From NCBI GenBank assembly GCA_938017985.1, contig CALIKS010000001.1:210745-274744 (forward strand): 64,000 nt of DNA, read 5' to 3'. This DNA is from an uncultured archaeon. Its GTDB lineage: Archaea > Thermoproteota > Nitrososphaeria_A > Caldarchaeales > Calditenuaceae. A program made the translations under genes and the position numbers. Positions 1 through 7,995 of the stretch are shown here, one piece after another. Under the pieces are notes generated by a model, which saw only the letters and a list, made by a program, of their open reading frames with translations, was not told the DNA's origin and did not search any database. How positions within the stretch are numbered: the stretch's first letter is position 1; the number at the start of each line of letters is the position of its first letter.

Positions 1-143
1 TGTTTGAAAAAATTAGTCTTGAGGACACCATCATACCTATACCTAAATTGATACAACTCGTAAGACTTTTAAAAAAAGAATTTGGATTCCCTCAATCATT
101 TCCTTTAACGGTTGAAGAATTTGTAGATTCATTAATAGGGTAG
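1..143 (+). CDS. ECF transporter ATPase, C-terminal end only (partial)
   Basis: The frame is open from the window edge to a TAG at 141-143 and gives 46 residues. They resemble the C-terminal extension of energy-coupling-factor ATPases, with an I-P-K-L-I-Q-L segment and a closing LTVEEF. The next gene ends in the same way, with LPLLMKRLAG and LTVDEA. It is therefore probably the first of two EcfA ATPases in an EcfA-EcfA-EcfT vitamin or metal uptake module. The catalytic part lies outside the window, so the assignment rests on this tail and on gene order. Confidence 0.6.
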   Translation, partial: FEKISLEDTIIPIPKLIQLVRLLKKEFGFPQSFPLTVEEFVDSLIG

Positions 144-150
144 ATGAGGA

Positions 151-978
151 ATGATAGAGGTAGAGAAAGTTCGTTACATCTATCCAAATGGCGTAGAAGC
201 TCTTAGAGGTGTATCCCTCGATATAAGGGAGGGAGAACTCATAGCAATAATGGGTGAGAATGGGTCAGGTAAAACAACACTCATAAAACATCTTAACGGA
301 TTGCTGAAACCCGTTGAGGGAAGAGTCTTAATAGATGGAGTTGATACACGTAAGTCCTCAGTAGCAGAATTGTCTAAAAAAGTTGGAATAGTATTCCAAT
401 CACCGGACTCAATGTTTTTCTCTGAGTCAGTCTGGGATGAAGTTTACTTCTCGCTGAAAATTTTGGGATATCAAAGCGGAGAAGCAGAAAGCAAAGTAGA
501 GTGGGCACTAAAATACATGGATTTATGGAAATATAGAGATAGGTCACCATTCACGCTTAGTGGAGGCGAAAAGAAAAGATTATCAATAGCAATTGTATTG
601 GCTTGGCAGCCTAAGTATATAGTAATTGATGAGCCGACTGTAGGTCAAGATGCCCCCAACAGAAAGAGGCTAGAACTACTGATTAATAAGCTAAGAAAAG
701 ACGGAGTCACTGTCATACTATCATCTCATGATGTGGAATTCATAGTAGATCTGCGTCCAAGGGTCATTCTATTATCTAGAGGCCAAATAATTGCAGATGG
801 CCCCGCTGAGTCAATACTAACAGACGAAGATAAACTAGAAAAAAGCTCGCTTTTGCTACCACAAATACCGCTATTAATGAAAAGATTGGCAGGAATCGGC
901 GTTAACCCTGGTTGCCTAACAGTAGACGAGGCGATCCGAGAAATATCAAGCAAATTCAAGTCACAAAAAATCTGGTGA
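151..978 (+). CDS. ecfA: ECF transporter ATP-binding protein (EcfA)
   Basis: This is a 275-aa ABC ATPase that powers an energy-coupling-factor importer at the membrane. All motifs are intact: Walker A GENGSGKT (35-42), Q-loop Q83, signature LSGGE (136-140), Walker B YIVIDEP (156-162) and switch His193. The C-terminal extension after residue 225 is typical of EcfA proteins. It begins 7 nt after the preceding EcfA-like tail and is followed by EcfT, so the three genes form one operon. The substrate is unknown because no S-component is in view. Confidence 0.88.
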   Translation: MIEVEKVRYIYPNGVEALRGVSLDIREGELIAIMGENGSGKTTLIKHLNGLLKPVEGRVLIDGVDTRKSSVAELSKKVGIVFQSPDSMFFSESVWDEVYFSLKILGYQSGEAESKVEWALKYMDLWKYRDRSPFTLSGGEKKRLSIAIVLAWQPKYIVIDEPTVGQDAPNRKRLELLINKLRKDGVTVILSSHDVEFIVDLRPRVILLSRGQIIADGPAESILTDEDKLEKSSLLLPQIPLLMKRLAGIGVNPGCLTVDEAIREISSKFKSQKIW

Positions 979-986
979 GGCTAAAA

Positions 987-1775
987 GTGTCTCTTAAAAT
1001 TTTGGAAGGATTAAGATTCAAGAACATTGACACACCTATTCATAGACTTGACCCGAGGGTCAAACTACTCGTGTCTCTTTACCTATTCGTAATCGTAATT
1101 ATCTTTGGTAATGAATGGGGAGGAATGTTTACGATATCCATCATAGTTATTTTGGTCGAGATCTTATTGCTCAAGATAGGACGTGTACACAAGGCAATGC
1201 TTAACACTTTGAGGGGGGTATTACCAATCATTCTATTCATTACTATTATCCAATTATTACAATTACTAGGCAATTCTCAACCGATCGACTTAATACTTTA
1301 CCGAGCAGCTGCATACACATTTAGGTTTCTAGCATTTATAGCATCATTCTCACTCTTCTTCTTAACTACAACGCCGGACGAGGTGGGCAACGTTCTTACA
1401 TTCATGAAAATACCATACAATTATGCGTTTGCGCTAGTCGCAGCTATTCGTTTTACACCAGTAATAGCCGATGAGATACAACAGATCATCGACTCACAAA
1501 AATCAAGAGGCCTAGACTTTGAGAAAGGAAATCTTTTTAGTAGACTAAAAAGATTAACATACGTATTTGTACCATTGATGGTTAGCATCATTAGACGCTC
1601 CTATGAGATGGCAGAAGCCCTAGAGATAAAATGCTTCGGCGCATCTAAGAAGAGAACCAGCTATAAAGAACTTAAATTCTCAACTATAGATTTTATTGCA
1701 TTAATACTTGCGACACTTTTCTTTACCATAGCCTTTACAGCAAGATATCTAAATCTATTAAGTGGAATGCCTTAA
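987..1775 (+). CDS. ecfT: ECF transporter transmembrane protein (EcfT)
   Basis: This is the membrane scaffold that couples the EcfA ATPases to a substrate-binding S-component. It has several hydrophobic helices and the family's cytoplasmic coupling segment (RFTPVIADEIQQ, then QKSRG; later MAEALEIKCFGA). The GTG at 987 is preferred as start because a GGTGAGG ribosome site lies at 974-980; an upstream TTG at 912 would overlap ecfA by 67 nt. The protein is about 262 aa, normal for the family. It ends 4 nt into the tail of the convergent homoserine dehydrogenase gene. Confidence 0.85.
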   Translation: MSLKILEGLRFKNIDTPIHRLDPRVKLLVSLYLFVIVIIFGNEWGGMFTISIIVILVEILLLKIGRVHKAMLNTLRGVLPIILFITIIQLLQLLGNSQPIDLILYRAAAYTFRFLAFIASFSLFFLTTTPDEVGNVLTFMKIPYNYAFALVAAIRFTPVIADEIQQIIDSQKSRGLDFEKGNLFSRLKRLTYVFVPLMVSIIRRSYEMAEALEIKCFGASKKRTSYKELKFSTIDFIALILATLFFTIAFTARYLNLLSGMP

Positions 1776-2755
1776 AATTTTATTTTACTATGCCTTTCTT
1801 TAATTACGTCATAAATATCATTTAACAGTGATGCAACAGTAGACTCGCCTGCTCCTTCGCCGATAAGTGTTAAGGTTTTCAAAACATTACTCTTAATATT
1901 TATTGCATTTAATGTTCCGTGAACGCATAGGGGGTGATTTAGCCTAATCAGTCTAGGCTCAACAGACAGCTCTCCATCCTCTATACTTCCTATGAGCTTA
2001 ATTGTCATTCCGTTATCTTTAGCAGCAGATATTGCCTCAGGCGTAACTTTTGTTACACCTACAATCTTTACGTCACTTAAATTTTTATTTAAATTCATTA
2101 TTGAGTTTGCGAGAATTAATATTTTAACGGCTGTGTCGATGCCTTCTACATCGAGCGTAGGATTTCTTTCCGCAATGCCTAGCATTATGGCCTCTCTTAG
2201 CGCTAGCTCAAAAGTTAACCCTTCGAAATGCATTCTTGTTAAAATATAGTTTGTCGTACCGTTCAGTATTCCCCTAATAGAAATAATATCATCACCCTGA
2301 AGACATTTATTTACTAGTGAAAATATAGGAATGCCACCTCCTACCGTTCCCTCATATTTGAAAATCACGTTCTTCTCATCTGCGATTCTTTTCAATTCCT
2401 TTAAGGCTAATAAAACTGGGCCCTTATTCGCAGTAACTACGTCGATTTCCTCTTTAAGCGCAGTCCTAATATGAGTAATTCCAGGCTCTCCCGTTGAGAT
2501 GTTAGTAGGAGTGAGCTCAATCAAAAGATCTATATATTCTTTTGTCAAGAGCTCAGTTGCTCGTCCTTTTTCAAATCCTTCATTGTCTTCGAGAGGCTCC
2601 TTTATCTTTTCAAGTTGTAAGCCGTCCCTTTTGTAGAGATATCCCTTGCTGTTTGCGAGGCCTACTATTTTTAATTCTTCTACAGGTCTGTTAAGTAATC
2701 TCTTAGCGAGGGCCTTGCCTAAGAAGCCATATCCCAGTATTAAGGCTCTAATCAA
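1772..2755 (-). CDS. hom: Homoserine dehydrogenase
   Basis: This 327-aa enzyme reduces aspartate-4-semialdehyde to homoserine for Thr and Met synthesis. The N-terminal Rossmann motif is GYGFLGKA. The catalytic region has VTANKGP, GTVGGGIPIF and ILNGTTNYIL, and the conserved acidic stretch LDVEGIDTAVKILIL follows. There is no C-terminal ACT domain, so this is the short type. The upstream gene supplies ACT domains and overlaps it by 4 nt (ATGA), which implies tight co-translation and probable regulation in trans. Confidence 0.93.
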   Translation of the reverse strand: MIRALILGYGFLGKALAKRLLNRPVEELKIVGLANSKGYLYKRDGLQLEKIKEPLEDNEGFEKGRATELLTKEYIDLLIELTPTNISTGEPGITHIRTALKEEIDVVTANKGPVLLALKELKRIADEKNVIFKYEGTVGGGIPIFSLVNKCLQGDDIISIRGILNGTTNYILTRMHFEGLTFELALREAIMLGIAERNPTLDVEGIDTAVKILILANSIMNLNKNLSDVKIVGVTKVTPEAISAAKDNGMTIKLIGSIEDGELSVEPRLIRLNHPLCVHGTLNAINIKSNVLKTLTLIGEGAGESTVASLLNDIYDVIKERHSKIKF

Positions 2756-3225
2756 TTTTCCTCTTCTCTTATTAATAAGCAGTCACTGCTGCTAATAACT
2801 GATTGGAGTGATTTTAAGAGCCTGTGCCGCTTTTCGAGCGGTGTATCAATGATAAGCTTTAGACATGGTGTCTTTGAGCTGCCAATTAGTGATAGTCCAA
2901 TTAGTCTAGCACCTTCGTTTTGAAGAGTAGACGTGATTAAGTCAATGTCTATTGCGCCAATTAAAAGAAAAGTCTCTACTTTTTTTTCAAGTGTCTCGGA
3001 CTCCATTACTGGGACTCCTATTGATTCGATACTGCTTTTTGCTTTTTCTAATTGTTCTGAGCTAGGAAATTCTACATTTATGCTTACAGGAACATATCCC
3101 GCAGTTATTCTATCTCTATTATGAATAATTGAGATTATGTTTCCACCGTGAATTGCAATTTGTTCTAAAACATTTAATAAAGTGCCAGGCCTATCAACTA
3201 GTCCTAACGTTAACCTTACCTTCAT
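2752..3225 (-). CDS. ACT-domain regulatory protein upstream of hom
   Basis: The 157-aa protein opens with a clear ACT domain (LGLVDRPGTLLNVLEQIAIH, then GGNIISI) and has a second ACT-like half from about residue 85 (FLLIGAIDIDL). ACT domains bind amino acids and control metabolic enzymes. Its stop overlaps the start of hom by 4 nt, so it is probably the detached allosteric domain for homoserine dehydrogenase. Feedback by threonine is an inference from position, not visible in the sequence. Confidence 0.75.
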   Translation of the reverse strand: MKVRLTLGLVDRPGTLLNVLEQIAIHGGNIISIIHNRDRITAGYVPVSINVEFPSSEQLEKAKSSIESIGVPVMESETLEKKVETFLLIGAIDIDLITSTLQNEGARLIGLSLIGSSKTPCLKLIIDTPLEKRHRLLKSLQSVISSSDCLLIREEEN

Positions 3226-3276
3226 CTCGAAATAATGTAGTAAAATGATTCTAAAAATACCTTTTCCTCAAGTACA

Positions 3277-3696
3277 TTATTTTGATTTTTGCTCTCTTTC
3301 ATTACTGAGCCTAACTATTTTTTCTTCTTTCGAAACTGGGGATTCTTTTTTGCGTTCTAATTCAGCCAACTCAAAAAGGGAAGTTGACAAGTGCTGTGAT
3401 AATGTCGGATGAAGCTTCAAGTATTTTCTTTGACTTGGCTTGGATAAGTAACCTATATCGACAAGCGTTTCAAGTAATCCTGATACGCTGCGTCTGTATC
3501 CCTTCTGATTTTTTATTTCTTCAGGCAAAAAGTCATCAAGGTCTCGTAGCATAAATGGAGAGGGAGGCATATTAGAGAGGGCGGCAATAACAGCAGCAAT
3601 ATGTTCCTCTTTTAAGTATCTCCTGCCCCTAGAAAGGAGTAATAGTACAGGGTTCTTCCAGCTATTTTTTGATTTAACGTTGTCCTGAGACATCAC
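3277..3696 (-). CDS. Winged-helix-like protein at the end of the rpoD-L13 operon
   Basis: I do not recognise a named family for this 139-aa protein. Residues 28-95 form a helical, winged-helix-like block: an AAVIAALSNM helix, the loop MPPSPFMLRDL, a YRRSVSGLLETLVDIGYL helix and a basic wing. A charged Lys/Glu-rich tail follows. It starts immediately after the L13 stop (GTG 3696 or ATG 3693), so it is co-transcribed with ribosomal and RNA polymerase genes. In many archaea S9 and RpoN occupy this place. A nucleic-acid-binding role is inferred only. Confidence 0.6.
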   Translation of the reverse strand: MMSQDNVKSKNSWKNPVLLLLSRGRRYLKEEHIAAVIAALSNMPPSPFMLRDLDDFLPEEIKNQKGYRRSVSGLLETLVDIGYLSKPSQRKYLKLHPTLSQHLSTSLFELAELERKKESPVSKEEKIVRLSNEREQKSK

Positions 3697-4173
3697 TTAT
3701 ATCTTCTCTTTACTTCCTATAAGTTTAGCTATTTCACCAAGCCTGTATATTCTAATTATCTTACCACTTCTTGAAACTTCTCGTTTATGAAGAGCGTCCT
3801 CAATCTTTACCTTCTGAACATTTCTATATTTCTCAGGTGTTCCTGAATAAACTTTTAGTCTCTTTAATGCTTCTCTTCCTTTAGCCTTTTTTCTCGGAAG
3901 CATTCTAGCAATTGTGTACCAGAGTATTCTGTCGCTTCTTCTCGGAAACCAAACTTGGACTTTACTTAGCGATGAATACCATGTCCTATTAATTAATCGA
4001 TTGTATCTTTCAAGAATTGCTGATTTGTTTCCTGTGATTATTACATCTTTCGCATTTAATACGACTACTTTTTTACCGCCTAATAGCATTTTAGCGATTC
4101 TTGACGCCATTCTTCCTAGCCTATGTCCAGAACCATCAACAACAATTTCATCTTCTTTCTCTAGCACCATCAC
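3697..4173 (-). CDS. rpl13: Large ribosomal subunit protein uL13
   Basis: This 158-aa protein is a 50S structural component. The family signature is plain: VVDGSGHRLGRMASRIAK near the N terminus, VVVLNAKDVIITGNK, and the late motif LPRKKAKGREALKRLKVYSG. Length is normal for archaeal L13. It sits 7 nt after L18e and directly before the winged-helix gene in the rpoD-L18e-L13 operon. The start is GTG at 4173 or ATG at 4170. Confidence 0.95.
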   Translation of the reverse strand: MMVLEKEDEIVVDGSGHRLGRMASRIAKMLLGGKKVVVLNAKDVIITGNKSAILERYNRLINRTWYSSLSKVQVWFPRRSDRILWYTIARMLPRKKAKGREALKRLKVYSGTPEKYRNVQKVKIEDALHKREVSRSGKIIRIYRLGEIAKLIGSKEKI

Positions 4174-4180
4174 TTAACAA

Positions 4181-4522
4181 TCACCTAATAATCTTGAAAC
4201 CTGAAACTGTTGTTTTTTCTTTGATAAAGTCTTCTAGATAAATTGGGTCCCCCCCGGCCATCTTTACTTTCTGATATGATTTTTCTGAGAAATCAAATGC
4301 AACTACTAATAACGGATGTCTAAGCACTCCATTACCTAACACTTTTCCTACTACAAAGACTTTTTCATTAGGCGAAGTAATCCTATTTAGCTCATATAAA
4401 TTAATGACCCTTCGTCTTCGTCTTGATTTTTTCAAATTGTCAGCTATTACTGCCCAGAATTTCTCTTTTTTTGATAAGTCGTCAATTACTCGGATTAGAT
4501 GTTGATACTTTTCCCTCTTCAT
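4181..4522 (-). CDS. rpl18e: Large ribosomal subunit protein eL18 (L18e)
   Basis: The protein is about 113 aa. It carries the basic SRRRRRVINLYELNRI block, KVFVVGKVLGNG and the C-terminal KAGG-like KMAGGDPIYLEDF typical of archaeal L18e. The start is uncertain. ATG 4522 is listed; TTG 4528 is better placed behind a GAGGTG ribosome site at about 4540-4535, and GTG 4537 is also open. All options overlap the end of rpoD, consistent with translational coupling. Confidence 0.92.
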   Translation of the reverse strand: MKREKYQHLIRVIDDLSKKEKFWAVIADNLKKSRRRRRVINLYELNRITSPNEKVFVVGKVLGNGVLRHPLLVVAFDFSEKSYQKVKMAGGDPIYLEDFIKEKTTVSGFKIIR

Positions 4523-5168
4523 TTTCAAGTTTTTCACCTCTAAGTGAGTCTATCATTGTCTGGGATAACTCGTTAGTTATTTCTTCAAAAATCTTTACTG
4601 CCTCTAATATAATACGTCTTGGTTCCAAAAATCCGAAAGATTCAATAAATAAATATTTCGAATCATCATCATAAGAAAGTGTTGCTATTGCTGGTTGCCA
4701 CTTCGCATGCATCTTCCCCTTTCCTAATCTCACGTATAGTTCTAATTCAATAGCTTGTCCAGGCGCAAGTTTTACGATTGGAAAATCACCGTTGATTGGT
4801 CCTACGATGCCTGTATCACCTACAGGCTTGATGTCTCTAGAATATACAGTGATAGGTGACTCATTTGCCACTGCTTTAATTGAAAACCTCGCTGTGCACT
4901 TTTCACATCCTAACTTGCTTTTGCAATCACATGTTTCTGGAAGTCTGTAATTATCTAGGTCTGTAACAAAGGGTATTAATGAGATTCTATAAGCTAGGAC
5001 CTCATTCATCATAGAGGAAGTATTCTCGATTATCAATACGTCATCTACAGCCATGACTGGTACCTCATTTATTATGATTCGTCTGATTGAATTTAAAACT
5101 GACAGTGGAATTCCCCTGAATAATAATTTTATCTTTTGCTCATCTTCTTGAATTATTGATGCTTGCAT
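4482..5168 (-). CDS. rpoD: DNA-directed RNA polymerase subunit D
   Basis: This 228-aa archaeal homologue of bacterial alpha (eukaryotic Rpb3/AC40) forms the D-L assembly platform of RNA polymerase. It shows SVLNSIRRIIINEVP near the N terminus, VLAYRISLIPF, and a Cys cluster CDCKSKLGCEKC. The cluster suggests the Fe-S or metal-binding variant of RpoD. It heads the operon rpoD-L18e-L13, and a TATA box at 5199-5210 lies about 30-40 nt upstream. S4, S11 and S13, often found before rpoD, are not next to it. Confidence 0.95.
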   Translation of the reverse strand: MQASIIQEDEQKIKLLFRGIPLSVLNSIRRIIINEVPVMAVDDVLIIENTSSMMNEVLAYRISLIPFVTDLDNYRLPETCDCKSKLGCEKCTARFSIKAVANESPITVYSRDIKPVGDTGIVGPINGDFPIVKLAPGQAIELELYVRLGKGKMHAKWQPAIATLSYDDDSKYLFIESFGFLEPRRIILEAVKIFEEITNELSQTMIDSLRGEKLENEEGKVSTSNPSN

Positions 5169-5198
5169 TATTAGTTACCAGTCCAAATACCTGTCTCG

Positions 5199-5210
5199 TA
5201 TAAATATATA
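5199..5210 (-). promoter_or_regulatory. TATA box of the rpoD operon
   Basis: The minus-strand sequence TATATATTTATA sits about 31-42 nt before the rpoD ATG. That predicts transcription starting roughly 10-15 nt before the start codon. Confidence 0.6.
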
Positions 5211-5410
5211 CCTATTTGCGACATAACAGAGAAAATCATTCATAGGAAAAGACATATTGTTAGGAGACGTTATTACACACTGATTTGGTATTATGTAGCA
5301 TTTACGATATTAGATACGTTTGACTTGAACATTTAAAATTTGATTAAAATTTATGGCTAATTATGTAAAAATATATAAATTATTAATGCATGTTATATTT
5401 TAGGTTGGCC

Positions 5411-5527
5411 ATGTCTCAAAAAGTAGTACATTTAGTAGAAGAATGTCCTAGATGTCATGCAGAATTGCCTCCACAAGCACATCGATGCCATAGATGTGGA
5501 CTCTGCGTTTCTTGTTCAACACAGTAA
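5411..5527 (+). CDS. 38-aa double-CxxC zinc-ribbon protein
   Basis: A 38-codon gene runs from ATG 5411 to TAA 5525-5527. After a short lead (MSQKVVHLVEE) it contains CPRC, then CHRCGLCVSC near the C terminus, which is enough cysteines for one structural zinc site and possibly more. AT-rich TATA-like DNA (TATATAAATT, about 5371-5380) lies upstream. I know no function. Such micro zinc ribbons in archaea are usually thought to bind nucleic acid or protein partners, which is inference here. Confidence 0.7.
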   Translation: MSQKVVHLVEECPRCHAELPPQAHRCHRCGLCVSCSTQ

Positions 5528-5536
5528 TATAAGGCT

Positions 5537-6517
5537 TCATAACTGGACCCGCTGTTTCTCTTCTAAGGCCAATGCTTTATAACCCAGATTACGTAGAAAT
5601 TTTGCGAAAGTGATTGAGTGACCATACGTTGTGATGACCCTCTCAGGCGATACTGCCTCCACGTAGTCTACAAGTCCTTTAAAATCTGCATGCGAGCTCA
5701 AGGGAAAGGCTGCATCAAACTGCGGAAAAGGTGTTGATACTGCCCAACCAGTCGCTATTGCCCATTTTGTTCTACGAGGAGTAAAAACTCTAGCACTCAT
5801 GGAAGCAGTTACGTAAACAAATTCGCCATTTCTTATTATTTCATTAGTGTTAATTGAATTTATTGACTCGAAAGACATCCATGGATAGGTCTTCTTATAG
5901 ACCAACGAGACTTTATACACATCTGGGCTTAATATAACATCAACGTTTAGCAAGTTGTTAACAATTGCTATTATCTCTTGAGCCTTGCCTGCTGTATATA
6001 CTTTAAAGCAGGGAATAAATCCGTCTTTCAGCGTCCTTACAATCCACTTAGTTATTTGAGCATAGATACATTCTCTGGGACCGAACTTATAGAGTGGCGC
6101 CCCATACGTAGCTTCTATTAACAAATCTTTAGCCTCGACCGCTTCTGCCGGCTTCTCGAGAATAGTTTCCACCGTGTTTAAGTCACCAGTATAAACAATC
6201 TCCTCACTAGGAGTATCAATCTTAAACAAACATGAACCTAACATGTGTCCAGAGTTCATTGACGAAATCCGGATATTTTCAAGAGGAGCTACTGCCTCGC
6301 CATAGTTAGACGTTATGTGATTATTTATCCTTACTTTCCTTGCCCTAAGAATATGGAATGTTTCGTCAGTCATCATTACGAGTCCAGACGCACCCCCCCA
6401 ATGATCAAGATGAGCATGAGTTATGCAGGCAATGTCGCTGGATGATGAGCTGTCCAAAAAGACAGCTTTTTTATCAAATATAATTCTGAGTTCTCTATCG
6501 AGTTGAAGAGTTACCAT
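5537..6517 (-). CDS. Metallo-beta-lactamase-fold exonuclease-like protein
   Basis: The 326-aa protein has the MBL metal signature HAHLDHWG near residues 33-40 and downstream metal ligands in SGHMLGSC and VYTGDLN. Later blocks (LLIEATYG, LPLSSHADF, and YGHSITFAKFLRNLGYKA near the end) resemble archaeal beta-CASP/SNM1-type nucleases annotated as mRNA 3'-end-processing exonuclease-like. It probably cleaves RNA or DNA with two metal ions. It is convergent with the zinc-ribbon gene and divergent from pyrFE. Confidence 0.8.
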   Translation of the reverse strand: MVTLQLDRELRIIFDKKAVFLDSSSSSDIACITHAHLDHWGGASGLVMMTDETFHILRARKVRINNHITSNYGEAVAPLENIRISSMNSGHMLGSCLFKIDTPSEEIVYTGDLNTVETILEKPAEAVEAKDLLIEATYGAPLYKFGPRECIYAQITKWIVRTLKDGFIPCFKVYTAGKAQEIIAIVNNLLNVDVILSPDVYKVSLVYKKTYPWMSFESINSINTNEIIRNGEFVYVTASMSARVFTPRRTKWAIATGWAVSTPFPQFDAAFPLSSHADFKGLVDYVEAVSPERVITTYGHSITFAKFLRNLGYKALALEEKQRVQL

Positions 6518-6662
6518 CCTGAGTAATATTGAACCTTTGGTCTGACTTAACTTTTTCTACTCCTAGAAGTGAGACTAATATTTAATTGTCTTGACTTTTC
6601 CCGCTGAATTTATACAGACAAATTCATTAATAAGTGGTCTAACCATAAAAATCTCGGAGAAT

Positions 6663-7994
6663 ATGAGGTTTGTAGAATTATACGAAGAGGCGGTGGACAT
6701 AAAAGGTAGCGTCCTATGTGTTGGACTTGACCCCCCAGTAGAAAATTTTAGTACACCACAAGAAAAAACAAAATTTTGTCTAGAGATAATTGAAAAAGTA
6801 GGTCAGAACTGTAGTGCAATAAAAATAAATGAGAATTTTGTGAGAGACCTGTCTATTGAGCATCATTTAGAGATTACTCAAAGAGCAAAAATGAATAATC
6901 TACTACTTATATATGATTGTAAGCTAGGCGACATTGGAAATTCCTCAAAGTCTGGGATGTATTTGGTGAAAAGGATGGGCTATGACGCGCTAACGGTTAA
7001 TCCCATACTAGGCAATCTTCGTGAGATAAGTAGAGAAGCTCATAATCTTGGACTTGGGATATTCTCCTTGATATATCCTTCAAATCCCGAGGCATATAAA
7101 TACTATAAGAAAAAAATAGCAAATGACTCAGAGCTATATAAGTATCTTCTTATCGATAGTATAGAGTCAAATGTAGATGGTGTCATAGTTGGTCTAAGCC
7201 CTGACATAACCCCTGTTGAGATCCAATACATAAGGAAAAAAGTGGGTAAGGATATGATAATACTGTTTCCCGGAGTAGGAGCTCAGGGTGGAGACATAGA
7301 AAAAGCCATCAATAATGGAGGAGATAAAGTTCTCATAAATGTGGGCAGAGCAATCATAATGTCTAGCGACCCCGAGAAGGAGTCAATGAGGTATAATGAG
7401 CTCATAATGGAACTTAAAGAGTTCATCGATGTTTCTACCACTATTCTAAAGACGGAGGGAGCTTTCAACTTATCGAAAGAACCTATCAAGCTCTCGAGTG
7501 GAAAATTATCAAATTACTACATTGATTGTCGAGCGATATATTCAGACCCTGAAGCACGAAATATTGTTGTAAAATCTATGGAAAGACTCATCAGAAGAAA
7601 AGTTGGTAAGAAGGGGTTCAAGGTCGTAACAACGGCGAGCGCTGGTATACCAATAGCAAGCATAATTGCAGACAAATTCGGAGTAGGCCTCGTCTATTAC
7701 AGGGCAGAGAAGAAAGACTATGGCTTGTCAAAGAAAATAGAAGGAATAGTAAGAGAAGATGAATACTTTATAGGAGTCGACGACTTAACCACTACGGGGA
7801 GGACAGCATTAGAATGTATTAAAGCTATAAGGGCGAGCGGAGGTATCATAGAAAAATACTTCGTGATATTCGATAGACTCGAAGGAGCCAAGGAATTACT
7901 AGCTACTGAAGGAGTAGAACTATATAGCTTAGCTAGAACTTCCGACAAATTCAAAGAATTAGTCGAAGAATATTATAAAGAAAAGCAGACTTAA
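6663..7994 (+). CDS. pyrFE: Fused orotidine-5'-phosphate decarboxylase / orotate phosphoribosyltransferase
   Basis: One 443-aa chain carries the last two UMP-synthesis enzymes. The N-terminal half is OMP decarboxylase, with GLDPP, the catalytic YDCKLGDIGNSSK block (K87, D90) and a phosphate site near FPGVGAQGGD. From about residue 262 it is orotate phosphoribosyltransferase, with the PRPP motif VDDLTTTG at 372-379. The decarboxylase-first order is the reverse of animal UMP synthase. ATG 6663 is chosen as start because CGGAGA precedes it and the upstream open stretch is not family-like. pyrD follows 1 nt later. Confidence 0.92.
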   Translation: MRFVELYEEAVDIKGSVLCVGLDPPVENFSTPQEKTKFCLEIIEKVGQNCSAIKINENFVRDLSIEHHLEITQRAKMNNLLLIYDCKLGDIGNSSKSGMYLVKRMGYDALTVNPILGNLREISREAHNLGLGIFSLIYPSNPEAYKYYKKKIANDSELYKYLLIDSIESNVDGVIVGLSPDITPVEIQYIRKKVGKDMIILFPGVGAQGGDIEKAINNGGDKVLINVGRAIIMSSDPEKESMRYNELIMELKEFIDVSTTILKTEGAFNLSKEPIKLSSGKLSNYYIDCRAIYSDPEARNIVVKSMERLIRRKVGKKGFKVVTTASAGIPIASIIADKFGVGLVYYRAEKKDYGLSKKIEGIVREDEYFIGVDDLTTTGRTALECIKAIRASGGIIEKYFVIFDRLEGAKELLATEGVELYSLARTSDKFKELVEEYYKEKQT

Positions 7995-7995
7995 A

